A stretch of DNA of 64,000 nucleotides from the NCBI RefSeq assembly GCF_001613365.1, contig NZ_BDCF01000007.1, positions 18,339 through 82,338 on the forward strand. Direction: 5' to 3'. Shown here in pieces: positions 51,484 to 60,251 of this stretch. This DNA comes from Nocardia xishanensis NBRC 101358. Lineage in GTDB: Bacteria > Actinomycetota > Actinomycetes > Mycobacteriales > Mycobacteriaceae. Each line of letters starts with the position of its first letter. Within the stretch, counting starts at the first letter, position 1. The notes under the pieces are model-generated. The model was not told the DNA's origin. It searched no databases and saw nothing but the letters and a program-made list of their open reading frames with translations. The position numbers and the translations under genes were made by a program.

Positions 51484-53223
51484 GTGAGCGCAGTTTCTGT
51501 TTCGGAGCCCGACGTCCGGCCGGTACTCGCCGAAGCCGTGGACCTGGCCCGCCGTGCGCTCCTGGCGCTGGAGCCATCCGCCGTCGGCGCGCACCTCGGT
51601 GTCAGCGCCGAGGACGAGAGCGCGGCGACCCATCGGTTCGAGGCCACTCTGCCCGGCTATCGCGGCTGGCAGTGGGCCGTTGTCGTGGCGGCGCCGCCGG
51701 GGGCGGACCGCGCGACGGTCAGCGAGTCCGCGTTGCTGCCCGGCCCGGACGCCCTCGTCGCGCCCGACTTCGTTCCGTGGGAGCAGCGCATCCGCCCGGG
51801 CGACTTGGCGCCCGGCGACCTGCTCGCCCCGGCGCAGGACGATCCGCGCCTGGTGCCCGGTTACATGGCCAGCGGCGATCCGGAGGTCGACGAGGTCGCG
51901 CTGGAGATCGGCCTCGGCCGCGCCAAGGTGCTCAGCGAAGAGGGCCGCATCGAGGCCGCAGAACGCTGGTATTCCGAATACGGCCCAGAGACCGACATGG
52001 CCAAGGCCGCTCCCGCCACCTGCGGCACGTGCGGCTTCTACCTGCCGCTGGCGGGCGCGCTGCGCGCCGCCTTCGGTGTCTGCGGTAACGCGATGGGCGC
52101 AGACGGCCGCGTGGTGCACACCGAATACGGCTGCGGCGCGCATTCCGACGTGGTCGCGCCGACCGGCGGCGGCTCCCCGCTCTACGAGGCGTACGACGAC
52201 GCCGCCTTCGACGTGATTCCGCCCGAGGAGCTGGGCAAGTCGTCGGCCGTGGTCGCAGGTGACGGGGCGCCGTCGGCTCCCGAAGCCGCGAGCGATGAAA
52301 AGGCTGCGGGCGAGAGTGTTTCCGCTGCGGCCGAGACCGAGACGTCGGTCGTCGAGGGAGAGAGCGCCACCGCCCCTGTCGATTCGGACGCCCAGGAGAC
52401 CGCGACCAGCGACACCGAGTCCGATACCGAGGTCGGCCGCGACGACGTATCGCTGGAGGGTCCGAGCGTCGAGCACACGGAGCCGGTCGCCGAGACCACC
52501 GCCGTCGCCGAATCCGCTGCTGCCGTCACGCATCCGGAAGCGATTGCCGACGCCACCGCCGCCGAGTCGGCCGTGGCCGCTGCGGTGGAGACCGAAAAGG
52601 GTTCGGAGACGGCCGGTTCGGTCGCCGACGAGGCGGTGACGTCCGAGCAGAGCGGTGTGCGGGAAGCGACGGCCGAGGAGCAGCCCGCCGCCGACGCGTC
52701 GGCGACCCCGGAGGCGAACGCGGCCGAATCCGTGACCGGCGAGGAGCCGTCGCTGAGGTCGGATGCGGCCGAATCCGTAGTCGGCACAACGTCCGCCACC
52801 GAGCCGAACGCGGCTGAATCGATGGCTGGCGAAGTGCCGTCGGTGGAGACCGACTTCGAGGCCGAATCCGCGGTTGACGCAGCCCCCGCCGCCGAGCCGA
52901 CCGCCGTGAACGTGGAAGCGGGCGACGTCGAGCCGTCGGTCCTGGTTGACGCCGCCGACGCAACGCTTTCCGCCGAGCCGCGTGCGGTGAACGTGGAAGC
53001 AGGCGACGTGCAGGCGTCGGCCACCGGTGACGCTTCGGCGACCTCGGAGTCCAGTGCTGCCGAGCCGGTGACGGGTGAAGCGCCGTCGCTCTCGGATGAC
53101 ATCGACGCCGATGCGCCCGCGAACGATACAGCCGCAGAGCCGGGTTCGACGCCCGGCGCGCAGGCGGATGCGGACGACGATGGGGAATCGCGGTCGGAGT
53201 CCGGGTCATCGCCGCGGAATTGA
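51484..53223 (+). CDS. DUF3027 protein with long acidic repetitive tail
   Basis: This is a 579-residue protein. Residues 1-255 are the DUF3027 domain, with RGWQWAVVVAAPPGA, FVPWEQRIRPGDLAPGDLL, and a four-Cys cluster (CGTCGFYLPLAG, FGVCGNAM, YGCGAHSDV) that may bind zinc. Residues about 256-579 are Ala/Glu/Ser/Thr-rich, acidic and repetitive (AAESV-GE-PS and VNVEAGDV units), likely disordered. The stop overlaps the next gene's TTG, so both are coupled. The family function is unknown. Confidence 0.8.
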   Translation: MSAVSVSEPDVRPVLAEAVDLARRALLALEPSAVGAHLGVSAEDESAATHRFEATLPGYRGWQWAVVVAAPPGADRATVSESALLPGPDALVAPDFVPWEQRIRPGDLAPGDLLAPAQDDPRLVPGYMASGDPEVDEVALEIGLGRAKVLSEEGRIEAAERWYSEYGPETDMAKAAPATCGTCGFYLPLAGALRAAFGVCGNAMGADGRVVHTEYGCGAHSDVVAPTGGGSPLYEAYDDAAFDVIPPEELGKSSAVVAGDGAPSAPEAASDEKAAGESVSAAAETETSVVEGESATAPVDSDAQETATSDTESDTEVGRDDVSLEGPSVEHTEPVAETTAVAESAAAVTHPEAIADATAAESAVAAAVETEKGSETAGSVADEAVTSEQSGVREATAEEQPAADASATPEANAAESVTGEEPSLRSDAAESVVGTTSATEPNAAESMAGEVPSVETDFEAESAVDAAPAAEPTAVNVEAGDVEPSVLVDAADATLSAEPRAVNVEAGDVQASATGDASATSESSAAEPVTGEAPSLSDDIDADAPANDTAAEPGSTPGAQADADDDGESRSESGSSPRN

Positions 53224-56123
53224 TCGGCTCGGCCGACCCGTTCGGCACCGAAGGGCTGCGCGCCGCCGTTCTCGCCTCCTGGCGTGATTCGCCGACCAGG
53301 CTCAGGGAGGACGCCGCCACCGAGGCGGATCTGGTCCGCGCGGGTTACCGCGACCGGCTGCTGACCGAGCTGGCGCAGAACGCCGCCGACGCCGCCGCCA
53401 AGGCGGGCGTCCCGGGCGAAGTCAGGGTGCGGTTGGACGGCCGCACGCTGTCCATCGCGAACACCGGAGCGGCACTGGATCTTTCCGGTGTGCACGCCCT
53501 AACGGCCCTGCGGGCTTCCGGGAAGGCCGAAGCGACCGCGGTCGGCCAGTTCGGCGTCGGCTTCACCGCTGTGCTCGCGGTGAGCGACGACATCGAGTTC
53601 CGCTCCACCACCGGATCCCTGCACTTCTCGCGGGACAGAACGCGAGAGGCGCTGCGCGAGAGAGGGATAGCGACGCCGAACGCGGTTCTCCCAGATCGGC
53701 CTGCCGATGCCGACCCGGCCGCGTCGACCTTCCAGCCTCCCGCGCTTCGCTTGACCTGGCCCGTCGAGGCCTGCCCCGCAGAGGGTTTCGATACCGAGGT
53801 CGTGGTGCGCCTGCGCGCTGACGTGGACGCCGACGCGCTCTTGGCCGCCATGCACGACGAGGCCGCGGATCTGCTCCTGGAACTGCCTGCCTTGCAATCC
53901 CTTCGGATCGGCGACGACGAGTTCACCTCCGTGGTGCGCGAGCTCGGCGACGGTCTGGAGGAACTACGGGTGACCGGCCCGGACGAGCGCGGCCGCACCT
54001 GGTGGCAGTTCCGTACGCCGCGCGCGCGATGGCTGCTGCCGTTACGCGACGGCAAGCCACATGCCGCACCGCACGACGTCCTGCGCGCACCCACTCGCTC
54101 CGACGAGGAACTGTCCCTGCCCGCGCTGCTGATCGCCGACATCCCGATGCAGCCGGACCGGCGCCGCCTGCTCCCCGGCGCCCGCGTAGCGGAACTGGCC
54201 TCGGGCTATGCCGATTTCGCGCGAGCACTACCCCCGGCCGACCGGCTCGTTCTGGTTCCCACGCCGGGTTTCGACCGCAGCGAGGCCGACGGACTGCTCC
54301 GCGAGGCCCTCGTCCGCGAACTGCAAACCCATTCGTGGTTGCCGGTGGTCGACCAGAAAGCGGACGCCGACACCCCGAACGCAGGCGGTCTCGCCGACGA
54401 CCTCGGCCTCGATTCGAGCTACGGCCTCGGCTCCGGCCGAGGCGTGATACCCACGGCCGTACCCGCCCGTGCGAGCGTCTTCCCTTACCTCACACCGGAA
54501 TTGGCCCGCCTCCTGGATGACGTGATCGGCCCGCTCGTCATCCCCGAACTGTCGAGCAGCGCGCACGCCGAGGCGCTCGCGGTGCTCGACGTGCATCGCC
54601 TCGGCCTCGCGCGCCTCGCGGAGCTGTCCGGCGGTGTGGAGCGGCCGCCCGCCTGGTGGCGGGATTGGTACGCGGCGCTGGAACCGTTCGTCGTCGACCC
54701 GCTGACGGCGGAGGAGCTTGGGGCGCTGGCCGTTCCGCTGGCCGACGGCCGCTTGGTGACCGGTCCGCGCACCGTCGTCCTGGACGACATGCTCGAGCTC
54801 GCCATCCCGTTGCACTGGGCGCGCCTGGTGCATCCGGAGGCGACGCACCCGCTGCTGTCGCGCCTCGGCGCCCGTTCGGCCACCGCCGAGGACCTGCTCG
54901 CCGATCCGGCGCTGCACGCCGACCTTTCCGATCATCCGGACGATCCCGACCTGGTCGACGCGGTGCTGCGCCTGGCCGCGCACGCCGATCCCGACGCGCT
55001 GCCGCCCTGGCTCGGCATGATCGAATTGCCGGACAGCACAGGCGAATTGCTGCCCGCCGACGAACTGCTGCTGCCCGAGGCGCCGCTGTACGCGCTGCTG
55101 GTCGAGGACGCGCCGCTCGGCACCGTCGCCGAGGAGGTCGTGGCCGAGTACGGCGCGCAGGCGCTGCGGGCCGTCGGTGTCGGCTGGGATTTCGGCATCG
55201 TCGCCGAGTCCGATCCGACCGGACCCGACCACCATCTCGACGACGAAGAGGCCTGGTGGGCCGGCCTGGCCGAGGAGCCCGCCGAATTCGTCGCCGTCCG
55301 TGACCTGGACCTGGTCGACGACATCGCCTGGCCGGATGCCCTGCATCAGCTGCTAGCCGAACCGCGAACCAGGCGTCTGCTGGCCGACCCGGACGGCTAC
55401 ACCGCGTGGTGGCTGCGCAGGCACGCCCGCTTGGACGGCATCCCGCTCGGTCGTCACCGCCATCCCCTCGATACCGAATTCGCCGGACTACTCCCGGAAT
55501 TCGCGGTGCCGGGCCTGAGCCACGGCGATTTGGAGGTGCTGCGCACCGTCCTGGCGAACCCGGAGCGAATCACCCCGGAGCTGGCGGACGCGCTGCTCGC
55601 CGCGCTGGCCGATCCGGCGAACAACCCTGAGCCGGAGGTCGTTTCGCGGGCGCACCGCCACCTGGCGGCCGCGGCGGACCGGCTGGACCTCACCGAGCTG
55701 GAGCTGCCGGAACGGGTGCGCACGCTGTCCGGCGCTGCGGTGCCGGCGGCGGAGGCGATGGTGCTGGATCTGCCGTGGTTCGGTCTCGCGCTGCCGCCCG
55801 ACCGCCTGGTGTTCGGCGATCAGGAGACCGCATCCGCCCTGGCGACCCTGCTCGACCTGCCGCTGGCGTCGGAGTCGGTCAGTGCCGAGGTGCTCGGCGC
55901 CGGCCTGCGCACATCGTGGTCCGCCGCACCGTTGGGAGTCGTTCTGCGCCAGCTGTTCTCGCTCCCTCCGCAGGAGGGTGAGCTGGTGCTGCACGAGGAC
56001 CTACGGGTACGGCTGTCGGGCGCGATGTCGGGGACGGTGTCGGTGCCCTGGTGGCGTTCGGGAGCCGAGACGCACGTCCGCATGCCGACCGCCGTCGAGG
56101 GAACGCCGCCCCCGGCTTCCTGA
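53220..56123 (+). CDS. Sacsin/HSP90-like GHKL ATPase-domain protein
   Basis: This is a 967-residue protein. The N-terminal ~220 residues carry the GHKL nucleotide-binding motifs ELAQNAADAA (N-box), LSIANTGAALD (G1) and VGQFGVGFTAVLAV (G2), as in HSP90 and sacsin-type domains. The long C-terminus is Leu/Ala/Asp-rich and not assigned. It may act as an ATP-driven chaperone or scaffold; the bacterial function is unknown. The TTG at 53220 overlaps the DUF3027 stop (TTGA). Confidence 0.75.
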   Translation: MIGSADPFGTEGLRAAVLASWRDSPTRLREDAATEADLVRAGYRDRLLTELAQNAADAAAKAGVPGEVRVRLDGRTLSIANTGAALDLSGVHALTALRASGKAEATAVGQFGVGFTAVLAVSDDIEFRSTTGSLHFSRDRTREALRERGIATPNAVLPDRPADADPAASTFQPPALRLTWPVEACPAEGFDTEVVVRLRADVDADALLAAMHDEAADLLLELPALQSLRIGDDEFTSVVRELGDGLEELRVTGPDERGRTWWQFRTPRARWLLPLRDGKPHAAPHDVLRAPTRSDEELSLPALLIADIPMQPDRRRLLPGARVAELASGYADFARALPPADRLVLVPTPGFDRSEADGLLREALVRELQTHSWLPVVDQKADADTPNAGGLADDLGLDSSYGLGSGRGVIPTAVPARASVFPYLTPELARLLDDVIGPLVIPELSSSAHAEALAVLDVHRLGLARLAELSGGVERPPAWWRDWYAALEPFVVDPLTAEELGALAVPLADGRLVTGPRTVVLDDMLELAIPLHWARLVHPEATHPLLSRLGARSATAEDLLADPALHADLSDHPDDPDLVDAVLRLAAHADPDALPPWLGMIELPDSTGELLPADELLLPEAPLYALLVEDAPLGTVAEEVVAEYGAQALRAVGVGWDFGIVAESDPTGPDHHLDDEEAWWAGLAEEPAEFVAVRDLDLVDDIAWPDALHQLLAEPRTRRLLADPDGYTAWWLRRHARLDGIPLGRHRHPLDTEFAGLLPEFAVPGLSHGDLEVLRTVLANPERITPELADALLAALADPANNPEPEVVSRAHRHLAAAADRLDLTELELPERVRTLSGAAVPAAEAMVLDLPWFGLALPPDRLVFGDQETASALATLLDLPLASESVSAEVLGAGLRTSWSAAPLGVVLRQLFSLPPQEGELVLHEDLRVRLSGAMSGTVSVPWWRSGAETHVRMPTAVEGTPPPAS

Positions 56124-56127
56124 ACGG

Positions 56128-56754
56128 CTACTTCGCGTATCCCGCGAGCATCTCGCTCAGCAGGTCGAGCTGGGCGCGCACCGCCTCGCTGTCGTTGTCC
56201 ACGAGCCAGCGCAGCACGACGCCGTCGATGACGTTGAGGGTGAAGCGGCTCAGGGTCTCCAGGGGCACCGACCACTCGGTGGACGTGGCGTCGCGCGCGT
56301 GGTCGAGTACGTCCGCGAGCGTCGAGTCGTTGAAGGCGTACTGTTCGCGCGCGATGGCGAGCTTTTTCGGGGTCTGTTCCCCTTCGCGCAACGCATAAGT
56401 GGTTGTTTCGTAGGTGAGCAGTTGTCGTTCCGGTGTGGCTTCGATGTTGAGCCACATCAGTTCGAGTCCGGCGCGCACCAATTTTTGAAGTGCTTCTTTT
56501 CCACTTTCGACGTTCTGCCAAACTGTTTCATTGGCGTCAACGGAATCGCGTAATTCCATCGACAACGCTTTGACCAGCTCGGTCATCAGCGCGTCCTTAT
56601 TTTCGAAACAGTAATGCACCACACCGAGCGAGACACCGGCTGCTTGAGCCACATCGCGCGTGGTCACGCCTGCCACGCCCTTTTTTTCGGCGAGGCCGAT
56701 CGCGGCCTCGATAAGGTGGGCCCTTCGTTCTTCGACGCTCAATCGGGAGGACAC
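56128..56754 (-). CDS. TetR-family regulator
   Basis: This is a 208-residue regulator with the helix-turn-helix TTRDVAQAAGVSLGVVHYCFENKDALMTELV in the first 60 residues and a ligand-binding C-terminal domain starting about LVRAGLELMWLNIEATPERQLLTYE. The helix-turn-helix resembles BetI/AcrR-type proteins. It lies divergent from the ceramidase gene with a strong palindrome between, so it probably represses that gene and itself. GTG 56754 is the start. The 56490-56720 part is less GC-rich than its neighbours, a possible sign of transfer. Confidence 0.85.
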   Translation of the reverse strand: MSSRLSVEERRAHLIEAAIGLAEKKGVAGVTTRDVAQAAGVSLGVVHYCFENKDALMTELVKALSMELRDSVDANETVWQNVESGKEALQKLVRAGLELMWLNIEATPERQLLTYETTTYALREGEQTPKKLAIAREQYAFNDSTLADVLDHARDATSTEWSVPLETLSRFTLNVIDGVVLRWLVDNDSEAVRAQLDLLSEMLAGYAK

Positions 56755-56812
56755 CTCAGCGAGTTAAGCGCCCGCGGCGCGTGCAGTCAATTCGCGGCGC
56801 GGAAAAATCTGG

Positions 56813-56830
56813 ACTGGACGAATGTCCAGT
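56813..56830. promoter_or_regulatory. Operator-like palindrome between TetR and ceramidase genes
   Basis: ACTGGACGAATGTCCAGT has perfect 7-bp arms and a 4-bp spacer, 39 bp upstream of the ceramidase start and 59 bp upstream of the TetR start. A close copy of its core lies at 42495-42508. Confidence 0.75.
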
Positions 56831-56868
56831 TGTGTGGTTCGCTGCCAAACGGAAGAAGGGAGGCCCGG

Positions 56869-58917
56869 ATGCCGGTGTCACGTAGAACGGTTCTCGCCCG
56901 AACCGCGGTAGGTTCTGCCGCGCTCGTCGCCACGAGCGCCGTGCCGGGGCTGACCGCGACACTCGGCGCGAGCGCCGCCGCCGCACCCGATACGGGCTAC
57001 CAGGTGGGCGTCGGAATCTCGGACATCACCGGCCCGGCCGCCGAATGCGGGATGATGGGCTACTCGCAGCTCGAGCAGACGACCGCGGGCATCCATCTGC
57101 GTCCGCGCGCCCGCGCGTATGTGATAGCCGCGGGCGGGCGACGCATCGTCTTCGTCGTCGCCGAGAACGGCATGATCTTCCAGTCGGTGCACCGCGGCGT
57201 GCTGCTCGAGCTGGCCCGCCGCTTCGGCGACCTCTACACCGAGCAGAACGTGCTGCTCACCTCGACCCACTCGCACGCGACCTGCGGCGGCTCCGCCCAC
57301 GGCTACGCGTACAACCTGTCCATCCTGGGCTTCCAGCAGCAGGTGTACGACGCCGAGGTGAACGGGATCGTGGAGGCCATCGCGGCCGCGCACGCCGATC
57401 TCGCGCCCGCCGCCCTCGCGCTCGGCCGTTCGGAATTGCACGACGCAAGCGTCAATCGGTCGCGCGTCGCCTTCGATCGCAACCCCGCGGCCGACCGCGA
57501 GCACTTCCCCGACGCCATCGATCCGGCCGTGACCACGCTCTCGATTGCCAAGGGCGGCAAGCAAGTCGGCGCCATCACTTGGTTCGCCACGCACAATACC
57601 TCGATGACCAACGCGAACCGGTTGATCAGCGCCGACAACAAGGGCTACGCCTCGTTCGCCCATGAGCACACCGAACACGGCGTTCGATACCTCGACGGCG
57701 CAACGGATTTCGTGTCCGCCTTCGCCCAGACCAACGCGGGCGACATGTCGCCGAACCTGAACCTGCGCCCCGGCTCCGGGCCGACCGAGGACGAGTTCGA
57801 GAACACCCGCCTCATCGGCGAGCGGCAATATCGCGCGGCCAAGAACGCGCTGACCGCCGCTCGCGCGATGAGCGGACCGGTCGATTCCGTGCTCTGCTAC
57901 ATCGATCTGGCCGATATCGCGGTCGAGGGACGTTTCACGCCGGACGGACAGCCGCGGCACACGGCCCCGGCCGCCGCGGGTGTCTCGCTGATCGCCGGTA
58001 GCGTCGAGGACGGGCCGGGCCTGCCGGGCGGGCCGATTCCCGAGGGCGTGCGCAATCCGTTCCTGGACGCGCTCGGCGATCCGAACCAGGCTGCGCCTGC
58101 CTGGCTGGCGGATGCCCAGGCGCCCAAGGCGATCGCCGTGCCGCTGGGCCTGCTGCCGCCCGTGCCGTGGGTGCCCAGCGTGGTGCCGATCCAGCTCGTG
58201 CGGATCGGCGAGCTGTACCTGGCGGCCGCGGGCGGTGAATTCACCATCGTGTCCGGGTTGCGGGTGCGCCGCGCCGTGGCGGAGGCGCTCGGCGTCGGCC
58301 TGGAACAGGTACTGCTCCAGGGCTATGCGAACGCCTACCACGAATACGTCACCACGCCGGAGGAATACGACGCCCAGCAGTACGAGGGAGCGTCGACGCT
58401 GTACGGGCGCTATACCCTGCCCGCATATCAGCAGGAATTCCACCGCCTGGCAACGGCTTTCGCGGCACGAGCCGCGGTCCCGCGCGGTCCGGCGCCGCGG
58501 GACGTGTCGAATCTCCAGCCGAACTTCGTGCCCGCGCCTGGCCCGGACACCACGCCGCCCGGGCGCGGCTTCGGCGACGCACTGATCCAGCCCGCCTCCT
58601 GCGCCCGCGGGGAAAGAGTTGTCGCCGAGTTCGTTTCGGCGCATCCGAAGCACAACCCGCGACGCAACGGCACCTTCCTCGAGGTGCAGCGCCGAACCGG
58701 AACCGGCTGGGTGCGCGTCGCCAACGAGGGGGAGTGGGCGGTGCGATACCACTGGAGCAAGCGCGGCGCGGCCGAATCGGTGGCCAGGTTCAGCTGGGAC
58801 GTGCCCGCGGACGCGGAGCCGGGCGACTACCGGTTCGTGCACTTCGCCGACAGCCTCGGCGCCGACGGCGTGCTGCGGCCGTTCACCGGGGTGAGCGCGG
58901 AATTCCAGGTGAGCTGA
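56869..58917 (+). CDS. Exported neutral/alkaline ceramidase
   Basis: This is a 682-residue hydrolase. The N-terminus SRRTVLARTAVGSAALVAT is a Tat-type signal with SRRT, cleaved near ASAAAA. The catalytic domain has VGISDITGPAAECGMMGYSQ, TSTHSHATCGGSAHG (zinc ligands), HNTSMTNANRLISADNKGYAS, the active-site Ser in TNAGDMSPNLNLRPGSG and ANAYHEYVTTPEEYDAQQYEG. It should split ceramide to sphingosine and fatty acid outside the cell, which suggests use of host lipids. GGGAGG precedes the ATG at 56869. It is likely repressed by the divergent TetR protein. Confidence 0.9.
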   Translation: MPVSRRTVLARTAVGSAALVATSAVPGLTATLGASAAAAPDTGYQVGVGISDITGPAAECGMMGYSQLEQTTAGIHLRPRARAYVIAAGGRRIVFVVAENGMIFQSVHRGVLLELARRFGDLYTEQNVLLTSTHSHATCGGSAHGYAYNLSILGFQQQVYDAEVNGIVEAIAAAHADLAPAALALGRSELHDASVNRSRVAFDRNPAADREHFPDAIDPAVTTLSIAKGGKQVGAITWFATHNTSMTNANRLISADNKGYASFAHEHTEHGVRYLDGATDFVSAFAQTNAGDMSPNLNLRPGSGPTEDEFENTRLIGERQYRAAKNALTAARAMSGPVDSVLCYIDLADIAVEGRFTPDGQPRHTAPAAAGVSLIAGSVEDGPGLPGGPIPEGVRNPFLDALGDPNQAAPAWLADAQAPKAIAVPLGLLPPVPWVPSVVPIQLVRIGELYLAAAGGEFTIVSGLRVRRAVAEALGVGLEQVLLQGYANAYHEYVTTPEEYDAQQYEGASTLYGRYTLPAYQQEFHRLATAFAARAAVPRGPAPRDVSNLQPNFVPAPGPDTTPPGRGFGDALIQPASCARGERVVAEFVSAHPKHNPRRNGTFLEVQRRTGTGWVRVANEGEWAVRYHWSKRGAAESVARFSWDVPADAEPGDYRFVHFADSLGADGVLRPFTGVSAEFQVS

Positions 58918-59160
58918 TCACCGCAGACCGGTCTGTGCGCCCTTGTCGCCGCGCCGGGCGCCGCGGCGCTGGATCAGGAAGATGGTCAAGCCGATCAGGC
59001 CGACCACCAGCCCCATCAGACAGACGGGCCGGGCCGACTCCCAGCGTTCGCCGCTCGCCCACACGACGATGGTGGCGACCACCCACAGGGCGCTGCCGAC
59101 GGCGAGCACCGGCCGTGGGTCGGTCAGCCGCGGTGGGATCTCCGGCACTTTCTGGGTCAC
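58918..59160 (-). CDS. DUF2530-like membrane protein (80 aa)
   Basis: This is a two-helix protein of 80 residues: VTQKVPEIPPRLTDPRPVLAVG, helix ALWVVATIVVWA, then ARPVCLMGLVVGLIGLTIFLI and a basic tail RRGARRGDKG. The PRPVL start and the pair of helices fit DUF2530. TACGCT lies 6 bp before the GTG at 59160, suggesting a leaderless mRNA. It is divergent from the MarR gene, as Rv0879c is from Rv0880. The function is unknown. Confidence 0.75.
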   Translation of the reverse strand: MTQKVPEIPPRLTDPRPVLAVGSALWVVATIVVWASGERWESARPVCLMGLVVGLIGLTIFLIQRRGARRGDKGAQTGLR

Positions 59161-59223
59161 GGCCTCAGCGTAGCGGCGGGAACCGGCGTCCCGCAGCCAG
59201 CGGGTCCCGTATCGTTTGCCACT

Positions 59224-59661
59224 GTGACAACGCCATCGGATGTTCGAGCCCTCGCCGGTGAACTGTCGCTGGCGGTGGTTCGGCTGACGCGACATCTCCG
59301 TGGGCGCCGCGCCGACGCACAGATCTCGCTCACCCAGCTCTCCGCCCTCGCCACGCTCGCGCGCGACGGCGCGATGACACCGGGCGCGCTGGCCGCCAAG
59401 GAGCGGGTGCAGCCGCCGTCGATGACCAGGGTGATCGCGTCGCTGTCCGACCTGAACCTGGTGGAGCGCAAGCCGCATCCGACCGACGGACGCCAGATCA
59501 TCGTCTCGCTCTCCGAATCCGGCCGTGCGCTGATCGCCGACGAGGCCAGCGCTCGCGAAGCCTGGATGACCGAGCAACTCTCGACGCTCACCGCCGATCA
59601 GCTCGCGGTCCTCGAGCAGGCCGTCACGATCATGAAGCACATCGTCTCCGAATCGGAGTAA
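59224..59661 (+). CDS. MarR-family regulator
   Basis: This is a 145-residue winged-helix regulator. The recognition region AKERVQPPSMTRVIASLSDLNLVERKPHPTDGRQIIVSLSESG is a typical MarR wHTH and wing, with dimerisation helices at both ends. The target and ligand are unknown. TATCGT lies 8 bp before the GTG at 59224, so the mRNA is probably leaderless. It corresponds to Rv0880, divergent from the DUF2530 gene. Confidence 0.88.
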   Translation: MTTPSDVRALAGELSLAVVRLTRHLRGRRADAQISLTQLSALATLARDGAMTPGALAAKERVQPPSMTRVIASLSDLNLVERKPHPTDGRQIIVSLSESGRALIADEASAREAWMTEQLSTLTADQLAVLEQAVTIMKHIVSESE

Positions 59662-59688
59662 CCCCTCTTCGCACCGGTTCCATACGCC

Positions 59689-59712
59689 TCGCAGCGATTG
59701 CGGGCGCTGCGA
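59689..59712. terminator. Hairpin after the MarR gene
   Basis: TCGCAGCG (59689-59696) and CGCTGCGA (59705-59712) form a perfect 8-bp stem with an 8-nt loop between convergent genes. Confidence 0.55.
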
Positions 59713-59751
59713 AGCGTGCGCACGATATGCGAGCTCAGGCGGTTCGCTTGT

Positions 59752-60153
59752 TCAGGCGGTGCCGAATGGTTGGTCGGAGTCGACGATCTCGCGGCCGAGG
59801 GGGAAGAGCGAGAGCGGGATGAACTTGAGATTGGCCCAGCCGAACGGGATGCCGATGATCGAGAGGAACAGCGGGATGCTGGTGAGCAGGTGGCCGAGGG
59901 CCAGCCACCAGCCCGCGACGATGAACCAGATGATGTTGCCGATCAGCGACCCCGCGCCCGCGCCCGGCTTCTCCACCGTGGTGCGGCCGAACGGCCACAG
60001 CACGTAGGCCGCGATGCGGAACGACGCGATGCCGAACGGGATCGTGATGATCAGGATGAAGCAGATGATTCCAGCGACGATGTAGCCGAGCGCCATCCAG
60101 AACCCGGCGAAGATGAGCCAGAGGATGTTGAGAACCAGCTGTAGCGGCTTCAT
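59752..60153 (-). CDS. YccF-domain membrane protein
   Basis: This is a 133-residue membrane protein made of two YccF repeats. Each repeat contains an (I/L)xxIPFG..xxxK/R signature: ITIPFGIASFRIAAYVLWPFGR and IGIPFGWANLKFIPLSLFPLGR, each after a hydrophobic helix. The function of YccF proteins is not established. GGAG lies 5 bp before the ATG at 60153. Confidence 0.88.
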   Translation of the reverse strand: MKPLQLVLNILWLIFAGFWMALGYIVAGIICFILIITIPFGIASFRIAAYVLWPFGRTTVEKPGAGAGSLIGNIIWFIVAGWWLALGHLLTSIPLFLSIIGIPFGWANLKFIPLSLFPLGREIVDSDQPFGTA

Positions 60154-60251
60154 GTTCTCCAGGATGCCAGCCCGCCGCCCGCCGCGGGGACATTCCAGGT
60201 CGGGCGTCGGACCTGCTCTCCGGAGGAAGCTCGGGTCAGCGGAACCACCGG

